A stretch of DNA of 64,000 nucleotides from the NCBI GenBank assembly GCA_027943335.1, contig BSBK01003554.1, positions 848,429-912,428 of the forward strand. Reading direction: 5' to 3'. Numbering within the stretch: the first letter of the stretch is position 1; every line of letters starts with the position of its first letter. The position numbers and the translations under genes were made by a program. Positions 44,290 through 57,690 of the stretch are shown here, piece by piece. The notes below the pieces were generated by a model that saw nothing but the letters and a program-made list of their open reading frames with translations, ran no database searches and had not been told where the DNA came from. Source of the DNA: Chamaecyparis obtusa (taxonomy: Eukaryota > Streptophyta > Pinopsida > Cupressales > Cupressaceae).

Positions 44290-46302
44290 AGCCTCCATTT
44301 TTAACATTTTGTTTTCTTAGTTTTCCGTGTGCAAACATTTCCAGGTTGTTTCTGTGCATTCATTCATGATTCCTGCGCATTCATCCATCTATTCTGCACA
44401 TTCATTTTCAATCACACCAGTCATTTTCTATCTTTTCCATTTTCATTTTGAACAAAATCTATGCATCTGTTCCACGTTTCTGTGCATACATTCCACTTTT
44501 CTGTGCATACATTTAAATTTCCTACACTTACATTACACTTCTCTGTGTATCAATCATTCTATCATGTGCATCTATTTAATAATTCTGCGCATTGATTCAT
44601 TGTTACTACGCATTTGTTATTGATAGTATTTAGGTTAAAATTTATGATTTATTTTGATTTTAGCTAACCTTTAACAAGTTTATGTTTGCTCTGGTAGCTT
44701 TTAGGCTATTTTGCAGGACGTTTAGTAGAAGACCCTATTGCTAAAATTTCTAACACATTTCTTTGGAGGGATTCCTAAAGGGTTTGCAAAATAAACCATA
44801 ACCTCGTTTGGGCTTTAAAATAAGACATGCTTTTGCTTTGTGTGTATTCTTTAGTATAGCTCAAGTGTCTATTGTGTTTTTCTTAATAGCATATCTGTAA
44901 TCCCCAAATTATAACGTATCCTCTCCCCTCGCCATTCATGGACCTCGGGTGTAAGAGAAACTATTATAATTTTTAGAGGGTGGTCTTTGGTGGGAAAAGA
45001 GGTACTCACCCCAAGGAACGACCCAACCGGTAACAGGCTAAAGCCAATCCCTTCGAAACTGATATATAAAAAATACTAGTGTGATTAGTCTCACATTAGA
45101 TAGGTGTGAATTCGTTGTGGCAACCAAAATCTCCTCCAGTACCTTAGTGGTGTGTTAAAGTCCTACTTAGTAGAGGTGAAAGCCTTGCTTTGAAAGGATT
45201 GGGAGAGCCCCCTTAATTGGGAAAATGACTTGATCACAACCACCTGAATGGATGTCCTTACTAAAATCTTTTGTTTAGTGGCCAAAAACCTTCTATCTAT
45301 TGGCTCAAGGAGTCACCCAAGCTCGTGAAGACACCCCACATTACTCATGGTTCATAGTAGAGATAGCAGTTCTTTGGGAAGTAATGACCCATTGAATTCA
45401 GAACTTGGTGTGCCTGAGAAGTGAGTGCATTGTAAGGAGGAGCTCATGCCTCCAAGTTCCTAGGCTATCTACTATGAATTTACGTGGCTGGATTTTATTA
45501 TCCTAGTGGGGATTCAATAGATATCATCCTTGCCAACCATAGGATTGTAAGTGTGTTTGTGCATTCATATTAGCATAGTCAGATTAACATCATTTCTATC
45601 TTGTGTGCGTGTGTTTATGCATTTTTCACTTTGCCAAAAAAAAAAACCAGAAAACACCAGGAAAATCCAAAACATTTCAATTCAAATCAAAACTTAAAAA
45701 CATGTGCATATATCACATATTTCTGTGCATTTGATCAAAATTGCTACGCATTTATCCAAATTTGTTGCGCATCTGTTTCATTTTGTTGCGCATTTATCAA
45801 TCTGTCCTGGACATTTGTTGTTACACATTTACAACAGTGAGCATTTCCACAAACTTTGCAATTTTCAAAATCACTTTTTCAGATACCCATTTTCATCCTT
45901 AGAAAGATTCTAGAGAAATAGTCAAGTTGTGCAGACCTCTGATCTTTAGTTTGACCATTTTCATCACTTTTAATCATTCCTTCATCAAGATTCATCAAAT
46001 CATTTTCTTCCAAATCTTTGAAATTCTCAATTTTGTGTTGAAACATTATCTTATCCATCAGGTTTTGATCTTTGTGAGTTTATCATATCAGGATATATCA
46101 TCCTTAACCACCAAACTTACTTAGGTTATTATCTCTTGATTTCCCTTTTGTCATATCATAGTGAGATCTATACCTCCTATTGACTTAGAGTTTATCAAGT
46201 TGTCTTGCCACTTTTCAACACATTTCAATATCTTTTCTATCAATCACTTTCCATTTCTTCTCATCCAAAATCTTTCATCTCACAATCAATTCTTTCAATT
46301 TT
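44290..46302 (+). other. B untranslated leader
   Basis: About 2 kb with no recognisable gene. It contains two clusters of TGCGCAT-like words (44327-44625 and 45690-45850). Confidence 0.7.
44327..44625 (+). repeat. CTGYGCATWCAT word cluster in the B sense leader
   Basis: Words such as CTGTGCATTCATTC, CTGCGCATTCATCC, CTGTGCATACATTCC, CTGCGCATTGATTC and CTACGCATTTG recur about every 20-25 bp. A second cluster lies at 45690-45850 (CTGTGCATTTG, CTACGCATTTATCC, TTGCGCATCTG). Confidence 0.8.
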
Positions 46303-48207
46303 ATGGTTCAAACTCGATCTCAGAAACTCAAACAAGCCATTAATCTAGAATCCCTAGACAAGATGGAAGGAAATACCAGCAATGAAGAAAATCCTTGGCC
46401 TGAAGCTCCTAAGAAAACTTCACTTTTTACATCCATTGACGAACCCACCGATGATGAACTTAGGGAGGCTTCACAAGATCCTCAATTTTATCATGTCATG
46501 GAAAGACTCTTAGGCTTGGATAAAGAGATGTATTTCCTCATGCTTGCTCAACAAGGAGCTAAGTTACCAAGTGATTTTGATGTTTCTTATCTTAGAGAAC
46601 CAGCTCACACAAACAATCAAGAAATTCCTAAAGGTTCTCAAGATACTCATGGAGCAAAGGACACCAATCAGCAATCCAATGCTTCTCATAGTCATGAACA
46701 ACACACTATTTCTCAAAATGATCAGCAAAATCATGCTTCACAAAACAATGCTTCCCACAACAATGTTTCCCAAAATTCTCAAGGAAACACGTTCTCTTTG
46801 GATCCCATTCTACAACAAATCCAGATGCTTCAACAACAAATCCGTGACATCCAAACTGGATCATCAACAAAGAAGTATTCCTTGGATGATATATGTCCTT
46901 ATCCTTTTGATAAGAACTTAGCAATGATTCCATTCCCTCCTCATTTTGAGGTACCAAAATTTGACAAATACAAAGGGAATTTGGATCCACAAGACCACAT
47001 TCGTGAGTTTTGTGCTGCTTGTATTGAAGTCGCTCACAATGACACTTATCTTATGTGACTATTTCCATGAAGTTTAGGAGGACAAGCCATGGAATGGTTC
47101 TCTAAACTACCCCCAGGTATCAAATCTTTCAATGAGCTTCTTGACAAATTTGTGACTCATTATTCATATAACATCAAACATGAAGTCACTATGCTTGATC
47201 TTTGCAATGCACATCAAAATAATGGAGAACCTTTCCTTAATTTTTTGCAAATATGGCATCAATTGTTTTCCAAATATCCACAAATGATTCCCGAACAAGA
47301 AAAGATGGATATTTTTGTGCATAACCTTACACCAGAAATGAGTTATAGGTTACAATTGCAATGTCCACTAAATTTCAATAAGCTCATAGAAAATGGTATC
47401 AAGATTGAGGAAGCCATGGTTCGAAAAGGTGAGATCAAACTTTATTCTAAAGACAATGCTGGATCTTCAAATTCCAATTCCAACAACTACAACAATGACA
47501 AATCAAAATTTTGGAATAAAAACAAAAACATTGTCAATGATGGGATTGTCAATAATCGTAATGTCAAACCAACGCAACCCCTTCTCAATCTCACCAGTCA
47601 GGCCAATGCTACTCAAGGAACCTACAACAATCAATCATCAAATCAAAATACCAACAAAGATTCATCCAAACTGAGATTTCCTTTTATGTCACCTCGAAGA
47701 AACTTTACTCCTTTGGGGGAATCTCTCAAATCAGCATTATGGAAGTTAATCACAAAGAAACTCATTACGCTTCCTGAAATGAAAGATTTTGAACCAAGGG
47801 TGAAGCCTTCTTGGTGGAATGAGAATGATTATTGTGAATTTCACAGAGGCAGAGGACATAAAACAAATGATTGCAAAAGACTCAAAAATGTAATTCAAGA
47901 CTTAATCGAATGCAGTGAAATTGGTGTTGATGGACATGTCTCAAATGAATCACATACAGCTTTCAAAGATCCACTTCTTGAGCATGAAAAAGGGGGTTCT
48001 TCCAACAATAAGGGTGACAATCAAGCCAATTATAATTCCACTCCCTATCGATATGTTGGTAACATTTCTGAATGTCATCCTTCTATGTATTATGCCAACA
48101 TCATTACCATCAAAGGAAAATCAGAGAGTCAACCAGTCCAAGCTACTACTCATGCTCAAGCCAAAGTTACTCTCCAAGGAGTCCAGTCTAAACCAAGCAC
48201 TACATAA
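46303..48207 (+). pseudogene. B gag
   Basis: ATG 46303 gives MVQTRSQKLKQ. A Gln/Asn/His-rich stretch (about residues 105-165) precedes the core YPFDKNLAMIPFPPHFEVPKF, PQDHIREFCAACIE, then TGA at 47056, and GGQAMEWFSKLPPG, EPFLNFLQIWHQLF. The zinc knuckle YCEFHRGRGHKTNDC (CX2HX4HX4C) is intact at about 47830-47880. Apart from the TGA and a nearby changed codon the 635-codon frame is whole, so gag is well preserved. Confidence 0.9.
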
Positions 48208-49212
48208 AATAAGTCTGTTTATGTCCCAAAGTCTATCCCAAATACTTCCAACTAGTATAATCTTTTGGAACAACTTAAGAAAACACCTGCCCAGATATCC
48301 ATCTTAGAGCTTTTGTGTCTTTCCCCATCTTAGAAAGATATCCTTGAAAAAGCTCTCTTAGAGACCCAGGTTCCCACAACTCTAGATGATGATCAATTTC
48401 AAGCTATGGTGGGCCATTTAACAACCCCACACTATTTGTCCTTCACTGAAAATGATGATTTAGCTATTACCCAACCTCATAATGCTCCCTTACATATCAA
48501 AGTCCTTGTCCAGAATCACAAGATTAAAAGAGTACTAATAGATGGGGGAGCTGGCTTGAATATCTGCACGTTAAAGTTAGTCCTTGCATTGGGATTTTTT
48601 GAGAATGTCATTGATCCAAAAAATAAAATCACAATAAAATCCTATGATGAGGAAGAGAGATCATCCAAGGGGTCTATTGTTCTTCCAATTAGAGTTGGTC
48701 CTATTGTCAAAGATGTATCTTGTCAAGTTTTGGACATGGATCTTGCTTATAATATCCTTTTGGGAAGACCATAGATTCATTCCATGCAAGCTATGCCATC
48801 GACTTATCACCAATGTATAAAATTCCCTCATAATGGTCAGGAGATCACTATCATAGGAGATTCTAATCCTTTTCAATATTGTAGCAATGTGAAGACTTCT
48901 GATTCTTTGGTTCCCTATAATCGTATTGGATCTTCTGCAACTACACCCAGTGACTCTAGTAATATAGCATCAACTTCTAAATTAGATGGGATCAAGATAG
49001 ATATCAAAGAAAGTAGTATGGGAGAATATACTTTAGGTCAAGCTCTTTGCATCACCGAGTTACCTTTATCTCCCAAATCATATGGTAGATCTTTGATCAC
49101 TAAACAACAATCAGAACCCCCTTCCACACTTGTTTATTACACATTTATAAGTGGGGGCACAATATCCAAAGAGGCAGCTGAGCGTAATGCAAATTATTGG
49201 CTTAAGACATAG
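48208..49212 (+). pseudogene. B protease
   Basis: The site RVLIDGGAGLNICTLKL (about 48525-48575) has the DGG form of Tat elements. IKSYDEEERSSKGSIVLPI and CQVLDMDLAYNILLGRP follow, with a TAG at 48772 where Trp is usual (RPWIH in A2). A linker runs into the G-patch. Stops also lie at 48205, 48253 and 48331. Confidence 0.87.
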
Positions 49213-49251
49213 AAGATTGAAGAGGATACTAAACATGAATGTATATCACCT

Positions 49252-49359
49252 AATGTCTATGGAAAAGGGTATACTTTGCTACAAAAGATGGGATATCAAG
49301 GTGTTGGACCTCTAGGGTTACAAAGAGAAGGTGTTATAAAACCAATTTTGCAAAATCCC
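49252..49359 (+). pseudogene. B G-patch domain
   Basis: The frame gives VYGKGYTLLQKMGYQGVGPL then GLQREGVIKPI. The glycine spacing, the KMGY core and the closing G-x3-KPI fit the G-patch family, which binds RNA or activates DEAH helicases. It is in the gag-protease frame; RT lies in the next frame, with the change in an A-rich run near 49430. A2 has the same domain in the same place. Confidence 0.8.
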
Positions 49360-50080
49360 AATTATTAAAGAGACACTACAGGATTAGGATATAAAGGAGA
49401 AGGACCACAAGAACCAAAAGGAAAAGAAAAAAATCCCACCTTTTCATGAGATATCTAAAGCTCCTACCTTACAGTTCAGAAAGCATGGTATGTATGTAGA
49501 TCCTGAGAAACAAAGGATAGCTCAAAGAATCATTGATAGAGTTGAAGATAATGATGATTCTGATTCTAATGATTATGAATGGGATTCCTTATCTAATTAT
49601 ACTAAAGAAATAGGAGTCAATGTTGTCCATCAATATAGTAATGATTACCATGAGGGTGAGAGTTCAACGAGTGACTCACTAGGATTGGTCCCACATAATA
49701 CTACTCATGTCAATCATGAGCGAAGTGAGCGTTATCTTGTGATAGATGATTCGGATGAGAGTATGGAAATAGACCTCGCTGATACCATCATAAATCTTGA
49801 CAACTTTTGCATCAATACTATCTCTGCTTTTGAAACCAACCCAAATGATCCAATGCCCCTTGTCCATCTTGACCTTATCAATTGGGATTCTCCTGATCAC
49901 CCAGAACTTGATGTCTTCCATAATGATGATGCAATCATTGACTATCTTGGCATCAGGGATCACTTACCACCAGGGGATCACAAGTCAAGATTTCTGATAG
50001 AATTCAATGACATGGCCTATTTTGGAGAGAGTGCCAATCCTTTCAGTCATAAAAATATAAAAATAATCAACAGATCTAAT

Positions 50081-50103
50081 GGTGAAAACCACTCAGTGGC
50101 AGT
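50081..50103 (+). ncRNA. Hairpin copy B-1 (pre-RT)
   Basis: GGTG, AAAA, inner stem CCAC/GTGG with TCA loop; the outer partner is CAGT, so only part of the outer stem forms. Confidence 0.55.
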
Positions 50104-50143
50104 ATTAGATCCAAAAATAGTAAAAATAAAAGACACATTTGAT

Positions 50144-50166
50144 GGTGAAAACCTCTCTGAGGCACC
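50144..50166 (+). ncRNA. Hairpin copy B-2 (pre-RT)
   Basis: Outer GGTG/CACC and inner CCTC/GAGG, all Watson-Crick, with AAAA bulge and TCT loop. It lies 63 nt after B-1. Confidence 0.65.
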
Positions 50167-50458
50167 TGACGATGGAAGGATTGACACTCTTCCCAATTAT
50201 TTGTATCGAGAAAAATCTACCATTCTTATAGAACCAATAGTACCACTTAACATTGGAACAGAGGAGTCTCCATGCATCCTCAAAGTAGCAACATCCTTGA
50301 CAGAATCAGAGAAAGAAGCTTTTGAAAAAAATTTCAAAGAAAGACAAATCAACTTTGCTTGGTCCTATGTTGATATGCTTGGTCTGGATCCAAATCTCAT
50401 TATGCATCATTTATCTATCAAACCAAGTATAAAACCAGTTAAGTAAAAGCTCCACAAA

Positions 50459-51140
50459 ATGCATCCTCATATTGCTCTAATGGTGAAAGTAGAATTGAAG
50501 AAGCTCCTAGATGTTGGATTCATTTGGGCTATTGATTATGCTGAGTGGATTTCAAATATTGTCCCCATCTCAAAACCAGACAAGTCTATCAGGATTTGTA
50601 TTGATTTTCGAGATCTTAATAAAGCTTGTTCGAAAGATGAGTTCCCTTTTCCAAATATTGATATGATTGTTGATCTAACAGCTGAGCATGAAATGTTATC
50701 ATTAATGGATGGTTTTTCAGGCTATAACCAAATCAAGATTGCACGGGAAGACTAGGAAAAAATTACTTTTACTTGTCCATGGGGTACATACTACTAGAAT
50801 GTGATGCCATTTGGCCTCAAAAATGCTGGAGCAACTTATCAAAGAGCCATGACCATGATCTTTCATGACATGATGCATACCATCATGGAAGATTATGTTG
50901 ATGATATTTTAGCAAAATCCAAAGACAGAGCTGGTCATTTGAGAGTGTTAGATAGAATATTCACCCAAATGGAAAAATATCAGATTCGACTCAATCCAAA
51001 GAAATGTGCATTTGGAGTCACATCTGGCAAACTATTAGGGTACATTGTCTCAGCTAAAGGGATTGAAGTAGATCCAAAAAAGGTTAAAGAAATATTGGAG
51101 ATGGCTTCCCCCACTAACATCAGTTAGCTAAGATTTTTAT
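50459..51140 (+). pseudogene. B reverse transcriptase
   Basis: RICIDFRDLNKACSKDEFPFPNID, MDGFSGYNQIKIARED, a TAG at 50753, then MPFGLKNAGATYQRAMTMIF and MEDYVDDILAKS (YVDD at 50894-50905, intact). KCAFGVTSGKLLGYIVSAKGIEVDP is the thumb-side block. Stops at 50444, 50753, 50795 and 51125. Confidence 0.9.
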
Positions 51141-51740
51141 AGGGGCATCTACAATCCATTCGAAGATTTGTTTCTCAACTAGCAGATCGCAGTCATCCCT
51201 TTCAACATTTGTTACATAAAAATATCTTATTCCAATGGGATGATAAGTGTGAGGAAGCTTTCAACAAAATCAAGCAATATCTAGCAAATCTTTTGACTCT
51301 GATGTCACCAATTCCGGGCAAGCCACTCTTGCCCTACATTTCAGCCATGACAGCTTCACTAGGTGCTCTTCTAGCTCAGCAAGATCATGAAGGAAAAGAA
51401 AAAGCCATCTACTACATCAGTCGCACTCTAGTGGGATATGAGTTAAACTATTCCCCTATTGAAAGAGCATGTATGGCTGTTGTCTTTGCTTCATAGAAGT
51501 GGTGACATTACATGTTGTCACATTCTACCCAGCTTATTGCAAAGATTGATCCTTTAAAGTATTTGTTAAGCAAGACAACATTGACAAGCAGGTTGGCTAA
51601 GTGGGTCATGCTACTTAGTGAGTTTGATATTGAATATGTAGACAGGAAGGCTATCAAAGGTCAAGTGATCATAGATCAACTAGCTGATGCTCCATTAAAG
51701 GATGACCACCCTATACACACAGAGTTTCCTGATGCTCATA
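51141..51740 (+). pseudogene. B first RNase H (Ty3 type)
   Basis: FQWDDKCEEAFNKIKQYLAN, KPLLPYISAMTASLGALLAQ, EKAIYYISRTLVGYELNYSPIERACMAVVFAS, then a TAG at 51494 and LAKWVMLLSEFDIEYVDRKA, IDQLADAPL. The catalytic Asp of the usual Y-x-S/D-A-S block appears as Ser-Ala. Confidence 0.85.
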
Positions 51741-52318
51741 TCTTAGCTTTGTCTACACAAACATGGAAATTATACTTTGATGGCTCATACACTTAGCAGG
51801 GTTCAGGAGCTAGTATTCTTTTTATCATGCCACAAGGATACACTATTCTGAAATCTTACAAGTTGTTATTTCCTTGCACCAATAATGTAGCAGAATATGA
51901 GGCTTTGCTGATTGGGTTAAAAATGGCTTTACAATGGAACGTATCTAAAATAAATGTCTACAGAGATTCTTAGCTGATTGTCAACCGGGTTAATGATGAT
52001 TATCAGACCAAAGATGATAAGTTATTGCCATATAAATGTATGGTTGATGATTTTAAAAAGTATTTCTCTATCATCACTTTTGAGAAGATTCCTCAGCATG
52101 AAAACAAGGCTGTCGATGCCATGGCAACGATTGCTTCTTTATTTGATATAGAAGATACCAAGGCCCGTTTTGAGTTCTTGGTGGAATCCCTGACTTGTCC
52201 CACATATGATGAGCCTGATACGAGTATTATATGTCATCTGATTGGACATGACTCCCCAACTTATGGAAAAATCTATTCTTACCTCAAAGATAACATCCTA
52301 CCTCCTGACCTATCCTGA
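51741..52318 (+). pseudogene. B second RNase H (archaeal-like)
   Basis: LYFDGSYT, a TAG at 51794, GSGASILFIMPQGYTI, CTNNVAEYEALLIGLKMAL, VYRDS and TAG at 51971, then KKYFSIITFEKIPQHENKAVDAMATI. The Asp, Glu, Asp and terminal Asp of this RNase H type are present. Having two RNase H domains is the mark of the Tat lineage. Confidence 0.88.
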
Positions 52319-53515
52319 AATCAAAAATGAACTTTTCTCCACCAAACCTCCCGCTATATCCTCATATCTGACACCCTTTATTGGCGAGGTTTTGATGGTA
52401 CTCTCCTGCGATGTCTCAAACATGATGAAGCTCAACTTTCCTTACGTGATGTACATGAGGGTATTTGTGGGACACATTCGAGTGGTCCCTTTTTGGCTAA
52501 GAAACTCATGCATATGGGTTATTATTGGCCTACCATGGAAGCAGACTCCTTTCATTTTGTTAGGGCATGTAAGAAATGTCAGATACATGGAAACCTTATC
52601 CATGCTCCAGCTCAATAATTACCTCCATTCACAACTACCTTGCCATTCAGTCGGTGGGGACTCGACCTTGTGGGTGCTATCAACCCTCCATCTTCTAATG
52701 GTCACAAATGGATTCTCACTGCCATGGAATACTTTACTAAATGGATTAAGGCCGTTCCATTAATTACCACCACAAGGAAACAAATATCCATGTTTATCTT
52801 AAACTATATCATTTGCAGATATGGTATACCTATGTATCTTATCACTGATCATGGGAAACAGTTTCAAAACTAGGACATGGATGAATTATGTGCCAAATTC
52901 CACATCACCCAGAACTATTCCACCATCTACTATCCCCAAGGAAATGGCCAAGCTGAGGCATCAAACAAAATAATTGTTAAAATCCTCCAAAAGACTATCA
53001 ATGATGCTGACCGTGACTGGCATCTCCAACTTAATCCAGCCTTATGGGCTTACCACACCTCCATCCGTACTCCCACTGGAGCCACTCCATATTCCCTTGT
53101 CTATGGATCTGAAGTAGTCCTGCCCCTCAAGGTCGAGTTGCCTTCACTTTGTGTTACTCTTAAAGATTTAATTCCTGATGAAGAGTATAGAGTTGCACGC
53201 CTAATTGAATTGGAACTCCTGGATGAACACCGTCAGAGAGCCTATGACCATTTGAAAGTTTATTAGCAGTGTGTGTCCCATCAGTACAATAGAAAGGTAA
53301 AGATCAGAGACTTTCAATTGGGTGACTTAGTCCTTCGAGAAAATCCAAAGAATCAACAACACCGTGAAAAGAAGGGCAAGTTCGAACCAAATTGGTTAGG
53401 ACCTTTTGTGATTACAACAGTCTATGGTTCTGGGGCCTATCAGTTATCTACACCTGAAGGGGATCCCTTGGATGAACCTCTTAATAGTATCCATCTCAAG
53501 GAGTTCTATCCTTAA
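52319..53515 (+). pseudogene. B integrase
   Basis: The zinc finger is VHEGICGTHSSG ... YYWPTMEADSFHFVRACKKCQ. The catalytic Asp is in WGLDLVGAI, the second in ITDHGKQF, and the Glu in GNGQAEASNK; B is the only element here with all three kept. The C-terminal block is KFEPNWLGPFVITTVYGSGAYQL ... HLKEFYP, stop at 53515. Stops at 52316, 52616, 52871 and 53264 break it. Confidence 0.9.
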
Positions 53516-55558
53516 AATCCCAATGCAAGGGGCATGTATATAGTCTATATATATATTCTACAAAAAAAAAAAAAAAAGTCAAAAATACAAAAAAATCACA
53601 AAATCAAAAGAAAACTACAATAAAAGCATATGGTGAAAACCTAGAAATAGGCGCTATGTGTGACAAGTTAGCTCCTCTATCTATTAGGATTCTTCTAATG
53701 TGTCCATTCATTTGTATATATCCACAATAAAATAGTTAATTAGTCCTTGTCCCCACCATTTATATATCATAATAAAATGGCCAGTTCATACACCGTCCAT
53801 TGTATATACCCATAATAAAACCCCATCATAGCTTGATCTTTTGTCATTGTCTTCATCCTAGTCTTGTTGCGTCTTTCTTCATCCATAATAAGTCAGTCCA
53901 TCACCTAGCTGGGGGCATGTTCTCGACCTAGTTTGGGAAGTGGATCTATGATAGTCGTGACTCTTAGAGGACACAATGGAGTTATTTTCACCAGGCAAGG
54001 CAAATGCAATCAAATGTTCTTTCACAATGGTATCTTCATGCTGATTCAGAAATCTATGATCTATCCTTTGACTCATGACTGCTTATCTATACATCTTGAC
54101 TATACTTCATCACTTGCACTAATTAACATATCCTAAATCTATCTTTTTGGCAAACAAAATGTATATTCATGGTAGGCATGTTAGAATGATTTGTTATAAA
54201 TTATGCATTCATATCTAGATTTCATTGTTATCATGTTTCCTATGCTATTCTGGGATATCTTTGACATGAGTTTGAAACTCCCATATGTCATTAATTAGAA
54301 TAGCCGGGATGGGGCATGATATTTTCTTTGATTGTTGTTTGTGGGGTATTTTCTGATGAAATTGAAGGAACAAGTAATTGGGGTGTCTGTGTATAAGTGC
54401 CTTCATCCATTTCATAGTATGGACAACATAAAAATCATGTTGTTCTACAAATGCTATTTATGGTGATACGCCATCGCATACCTCAACTCCAAATATTTTT
54501 TCCTTGATGGAGGGGGGAGATATTCCTTGTCTGTTATGCAAATGAAACTCAGGTCATCTCAGTTCAATTATACCTAGATGCTTGTCAAGTTTGCAATATT
54601 AAACTCCATGCAAGAAGTGCTCAGGTAATCCTGGTTTAATTATACCATGATGCTTGCATTTTCTTGCAACATAACGAGCTCAATGATGAAAATCAAATTC
54701 TAGTTATTATGAAGTTCTAAGATGTTACCTCAAGTTGTGGACATACATTCATTTCATTTTACATTTTCATTTTACCATCTCATGAATTGCATCGCAGTGC
54801 TCCTTTTATAAGGTTTTGTGGGTTATCTTTCTCATTAGGTTATCTATTTTTCCTAAGTCCATTCTTCTTGTGTCAAGAAACATTGTTATTTCAGTTGAGG
54901 ACATTTGGACAACCAAAAATACTTTGCACTTAATCATTTTAAGACATGCATAATTATTATTAGGTGTGTTCATTGGATACTTGTTATAGTTATCATTTCA
55001 TCTCATTTTATTTTATCATGTTATCCATCATCTTAGGTACATTTTCATTTATTACCTTAGATATCATTTGCATTACAATATCATTTATTGTTCATTACAT
55101 GTATTTAGTATCATCATGCATTTAGTATCCATTCATTTTACATTATTGCATTTATCATCACATAGCATTAATGTGCATCATTTAGAACATGCATTTATAT
55201 CATCATATATTCGACTGTTTATTCATTAGCATTATATAGAAAATCAATCATTTTGCATTTTAAGACATCCATTCCATGCATATAAAGGTAAATCATCACA
55301 TCCTACATATGTCAGTACACACATGTATATAAACATCATAGAAAATCATGCTAGAACTGCATCAATCATATAGAGTCGAAATCATATAAAGTCCATAAAT
55401 ACAACCAAAATTGTCCAAATGTCCCATGATATATAATCAATAAAAATGTGTCTACAGTCAGTGTCTACCAAGTCAATATATAATGATACAATGATAATAT
55501 GATACAAAAATGTGTATACTAGTGGTATCTATGACCCACTGCCTCCTGAATCTATCTG
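53516..55558 (+). other. B region between pol and the antisense gene
   Basis: No gene seen. A 15-A run lies near 53563, and one hairpin copy at 53632-53655. Two similar segments (around 54540-54590 and 54600-54660) each contain CAGGTMATC and a TTCAATTATACC-like block. Related text occurs at 62640-62750 in A2. The segment from 54950 to 55350 is very rich in CATTTATCAT-like words. Confidence 0.6.
53632..53655 (+). ncRNA. Hairpin copy B-3 (after pol)
   Basis: Outer GGTG/CGCT (two G-U pairs), AAAA bulge, inner CCTA/TAGG closing a GAAA tetraloop, 117 nt after the pol stop. Confidence 0.65.
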
Positions 55559-57690
55559 TCATTGTCTGTGAGCTGCAATAAGGCCCTGTGCAACTGAACC
55601 TCCTACTCCTGAGGATCCACCTTGGTCTCCTAAACTTGTGGGTGCTCTAGGAGGACATGATGATACACCTCCACTACCAGCTGATGCCTATCTCTCATGT
55701 ACTACTGTCCTCACTGCCACTAAGCTCTCTCTGAAGCTCCCAATCCACTGATCCCTAGGCACTGCCTATCTGTATGCCTCTCACCAATAGGATATCTCCT
55801 TCCCAGCTCATATCATGGCTCTCAAGCTATCTCCATGGGGACCTAGGTCCTCTGTCCTCTATAGCTCATCTAATAGCATCTCAGAATCCCTGAGTCTCTC
55901 AATCACTGCATCTCACTCATGTCTAAGGACATCCATCTAGCGCTGTAGTCTCTCAATCCATCTCTCTAGACCTAGCACCTGGTCTGCCTGTACATGTGTA
56001 ACTGCTAGTCTGACTAGTAGTGTATCAATATACAACTCCTCCTCCTCTGCAGCATCTCTCTGTAAGTAGGGATCCTATCCACCAATGTCCATGTCCACCT
56101 GCTCATCCTGTACCTGTACATTCAGCATCTCAGTGTCAGGCTCATCCTGTATATCATCCTGAACCTGACCACCCTATACCACACCACCCTGGGCTAGTAA
56201 AAACTCTACCTCATCCTGTCCCTATACCTATACCTATGGCACCTGTACTTGTGCAACTGGTCCCTATACTGCAAAAACTAGTATCTGTGCCAGAGGGACT
56301 AGTACCTATAGTGGAGCTCCTGTAGCTGGCTGTACCGGAGGCTATCTTCATCCCTATCTACCTGGAGGTGGCATTAGTCCTCTCTGCCTCACACCACCTC
56401 CTCTCATCCGAGGTCCTACCCTATCCCCTCTCTCTCCATCTCCACCATCATCTCCTCCTCCATCTCCTCCTTTGTCACCTCCACCTCATCTCCCTTGCCC
56501 CCATCTATCTCTCCCTCAAAGTCTCCCCCATTGTCTCTCTGCAGGATCTCTCTTTGGAGGTCTTGCTACTAGATCTGTAATCCATGGAACCGGGAAATCC
56601 CTCAAAAACTACTCTAAATCAGCAGTCATCCTTGGGTCTACCACTGTCGGTCTCATCAACCATGCTTGGAATGGGGCATCCACAAACTCCTACCGAGCAA
56701 CATCAAATGATGCCATGGGTCCCCAGTCTCATCTCTCCTGATGAGTACGAGCATGCTCTATCACTCCCTATGGCATGCCCTGTATCCTACCAAACTATGT
56801 CAGGACCCAACTAACTAGTTGTCGCTCAATGATAAATGGTGTTCACCCTATCAACCACTGTGACTCAAAAAAAAAACTAAGCTGCCGCTCATCATCCCAT
56901 GGCTCACACCCTAGGTAGGGTCTCCATGTCACTATGTCCAGTGTATCAAAGGTATACCGCCAAAACTCTAAATGGCCCAGTTTTTCCTAAGAAAAAATTG
57001 AAGCGTATAAATGAATATAGGGCTGCCCTGTGCCCCAAAATCTAATAGCCACTGGTTGAGTAACTGCAATGTGCTCCCATGCCCAAACATGGAGCAGTGT
57101 CACACCTGCTGATAATGATGCCCCCTGTGGTACACCACCTAATGCATGTCATGATAAAGATGTGTTAATAAGCACACACCCTAATCATATCAGGTCCCCT
57201 CCATCATCTGCTGTAATGTGCGGCCACATCCAACTGCAAATCCATGCGATCTAGGATCAGGGCATACAAATCCCCCAATCGCTCCTACTAGCACTACTGA
57301 TAGAGGATCATACAAATCAACCATGTCCTCCCAGCTGATCTCTCCATCCTCTATATCATCATCACTGAAGATGGCTCTGCACTCTGTGACTCCACTGTGC
57401 TGATCATACTATACAAGCTCGCTTGTGATGGGAAGCCAGAGGATGTGATATACATCCTCTAATGTGACTATCATCTCCCCTATTGGAAGATGGAAGGTAC
57501 TCATCTCTGAGTGCCATCGCTCTACTAATGTTGTCATCATACTAAGATTTGCCCGAATCTCAGGTGTGTAAATCACATAATATAATCTCGACGCTCCAAT
57601 CAACAGTCTATCTATCTCCGATAGTGCCGGTCTCAGATTCTGAGTCACAGGATATCTCTCCCGTGACATCAAACTATCTATGATATCCTC

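Larger units (their letters stand above)
49430..50458 (+). pseudogene. B linker between G-patch and RT
   Basis: An open stretch of 318 codons, acidic and Ser/Asp-rich, ending in the RT N-terminus (EKNFKERQINFAWSYVDM). It contains paired GEN motifs, GENHSVAVLDP and GENLSEAPDD, whose DNA forms two hairpins. No known enzyme domain is seen. Confidence 0.75.

Noticed and set aside
49425..49440. Programmed frameshift at the A-rich run before B RT
   Set aside because: A2 keeps gag, protease, G-patch and the start of RT in one frame, so the frame change in B is more simply a mutation.
52242..52763. 173-codon open frame overlapping B integrase
   Set aside because: The integrase zinc finger and core are in another frame; this one has no family pattern.
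56020..56814. Plus-strand proline- and histidine-rich open frames
   Set aside because: They are the reverse of the charged C-terminal part of the antisense PMD gene; the minus-strand text is the protein-like one.
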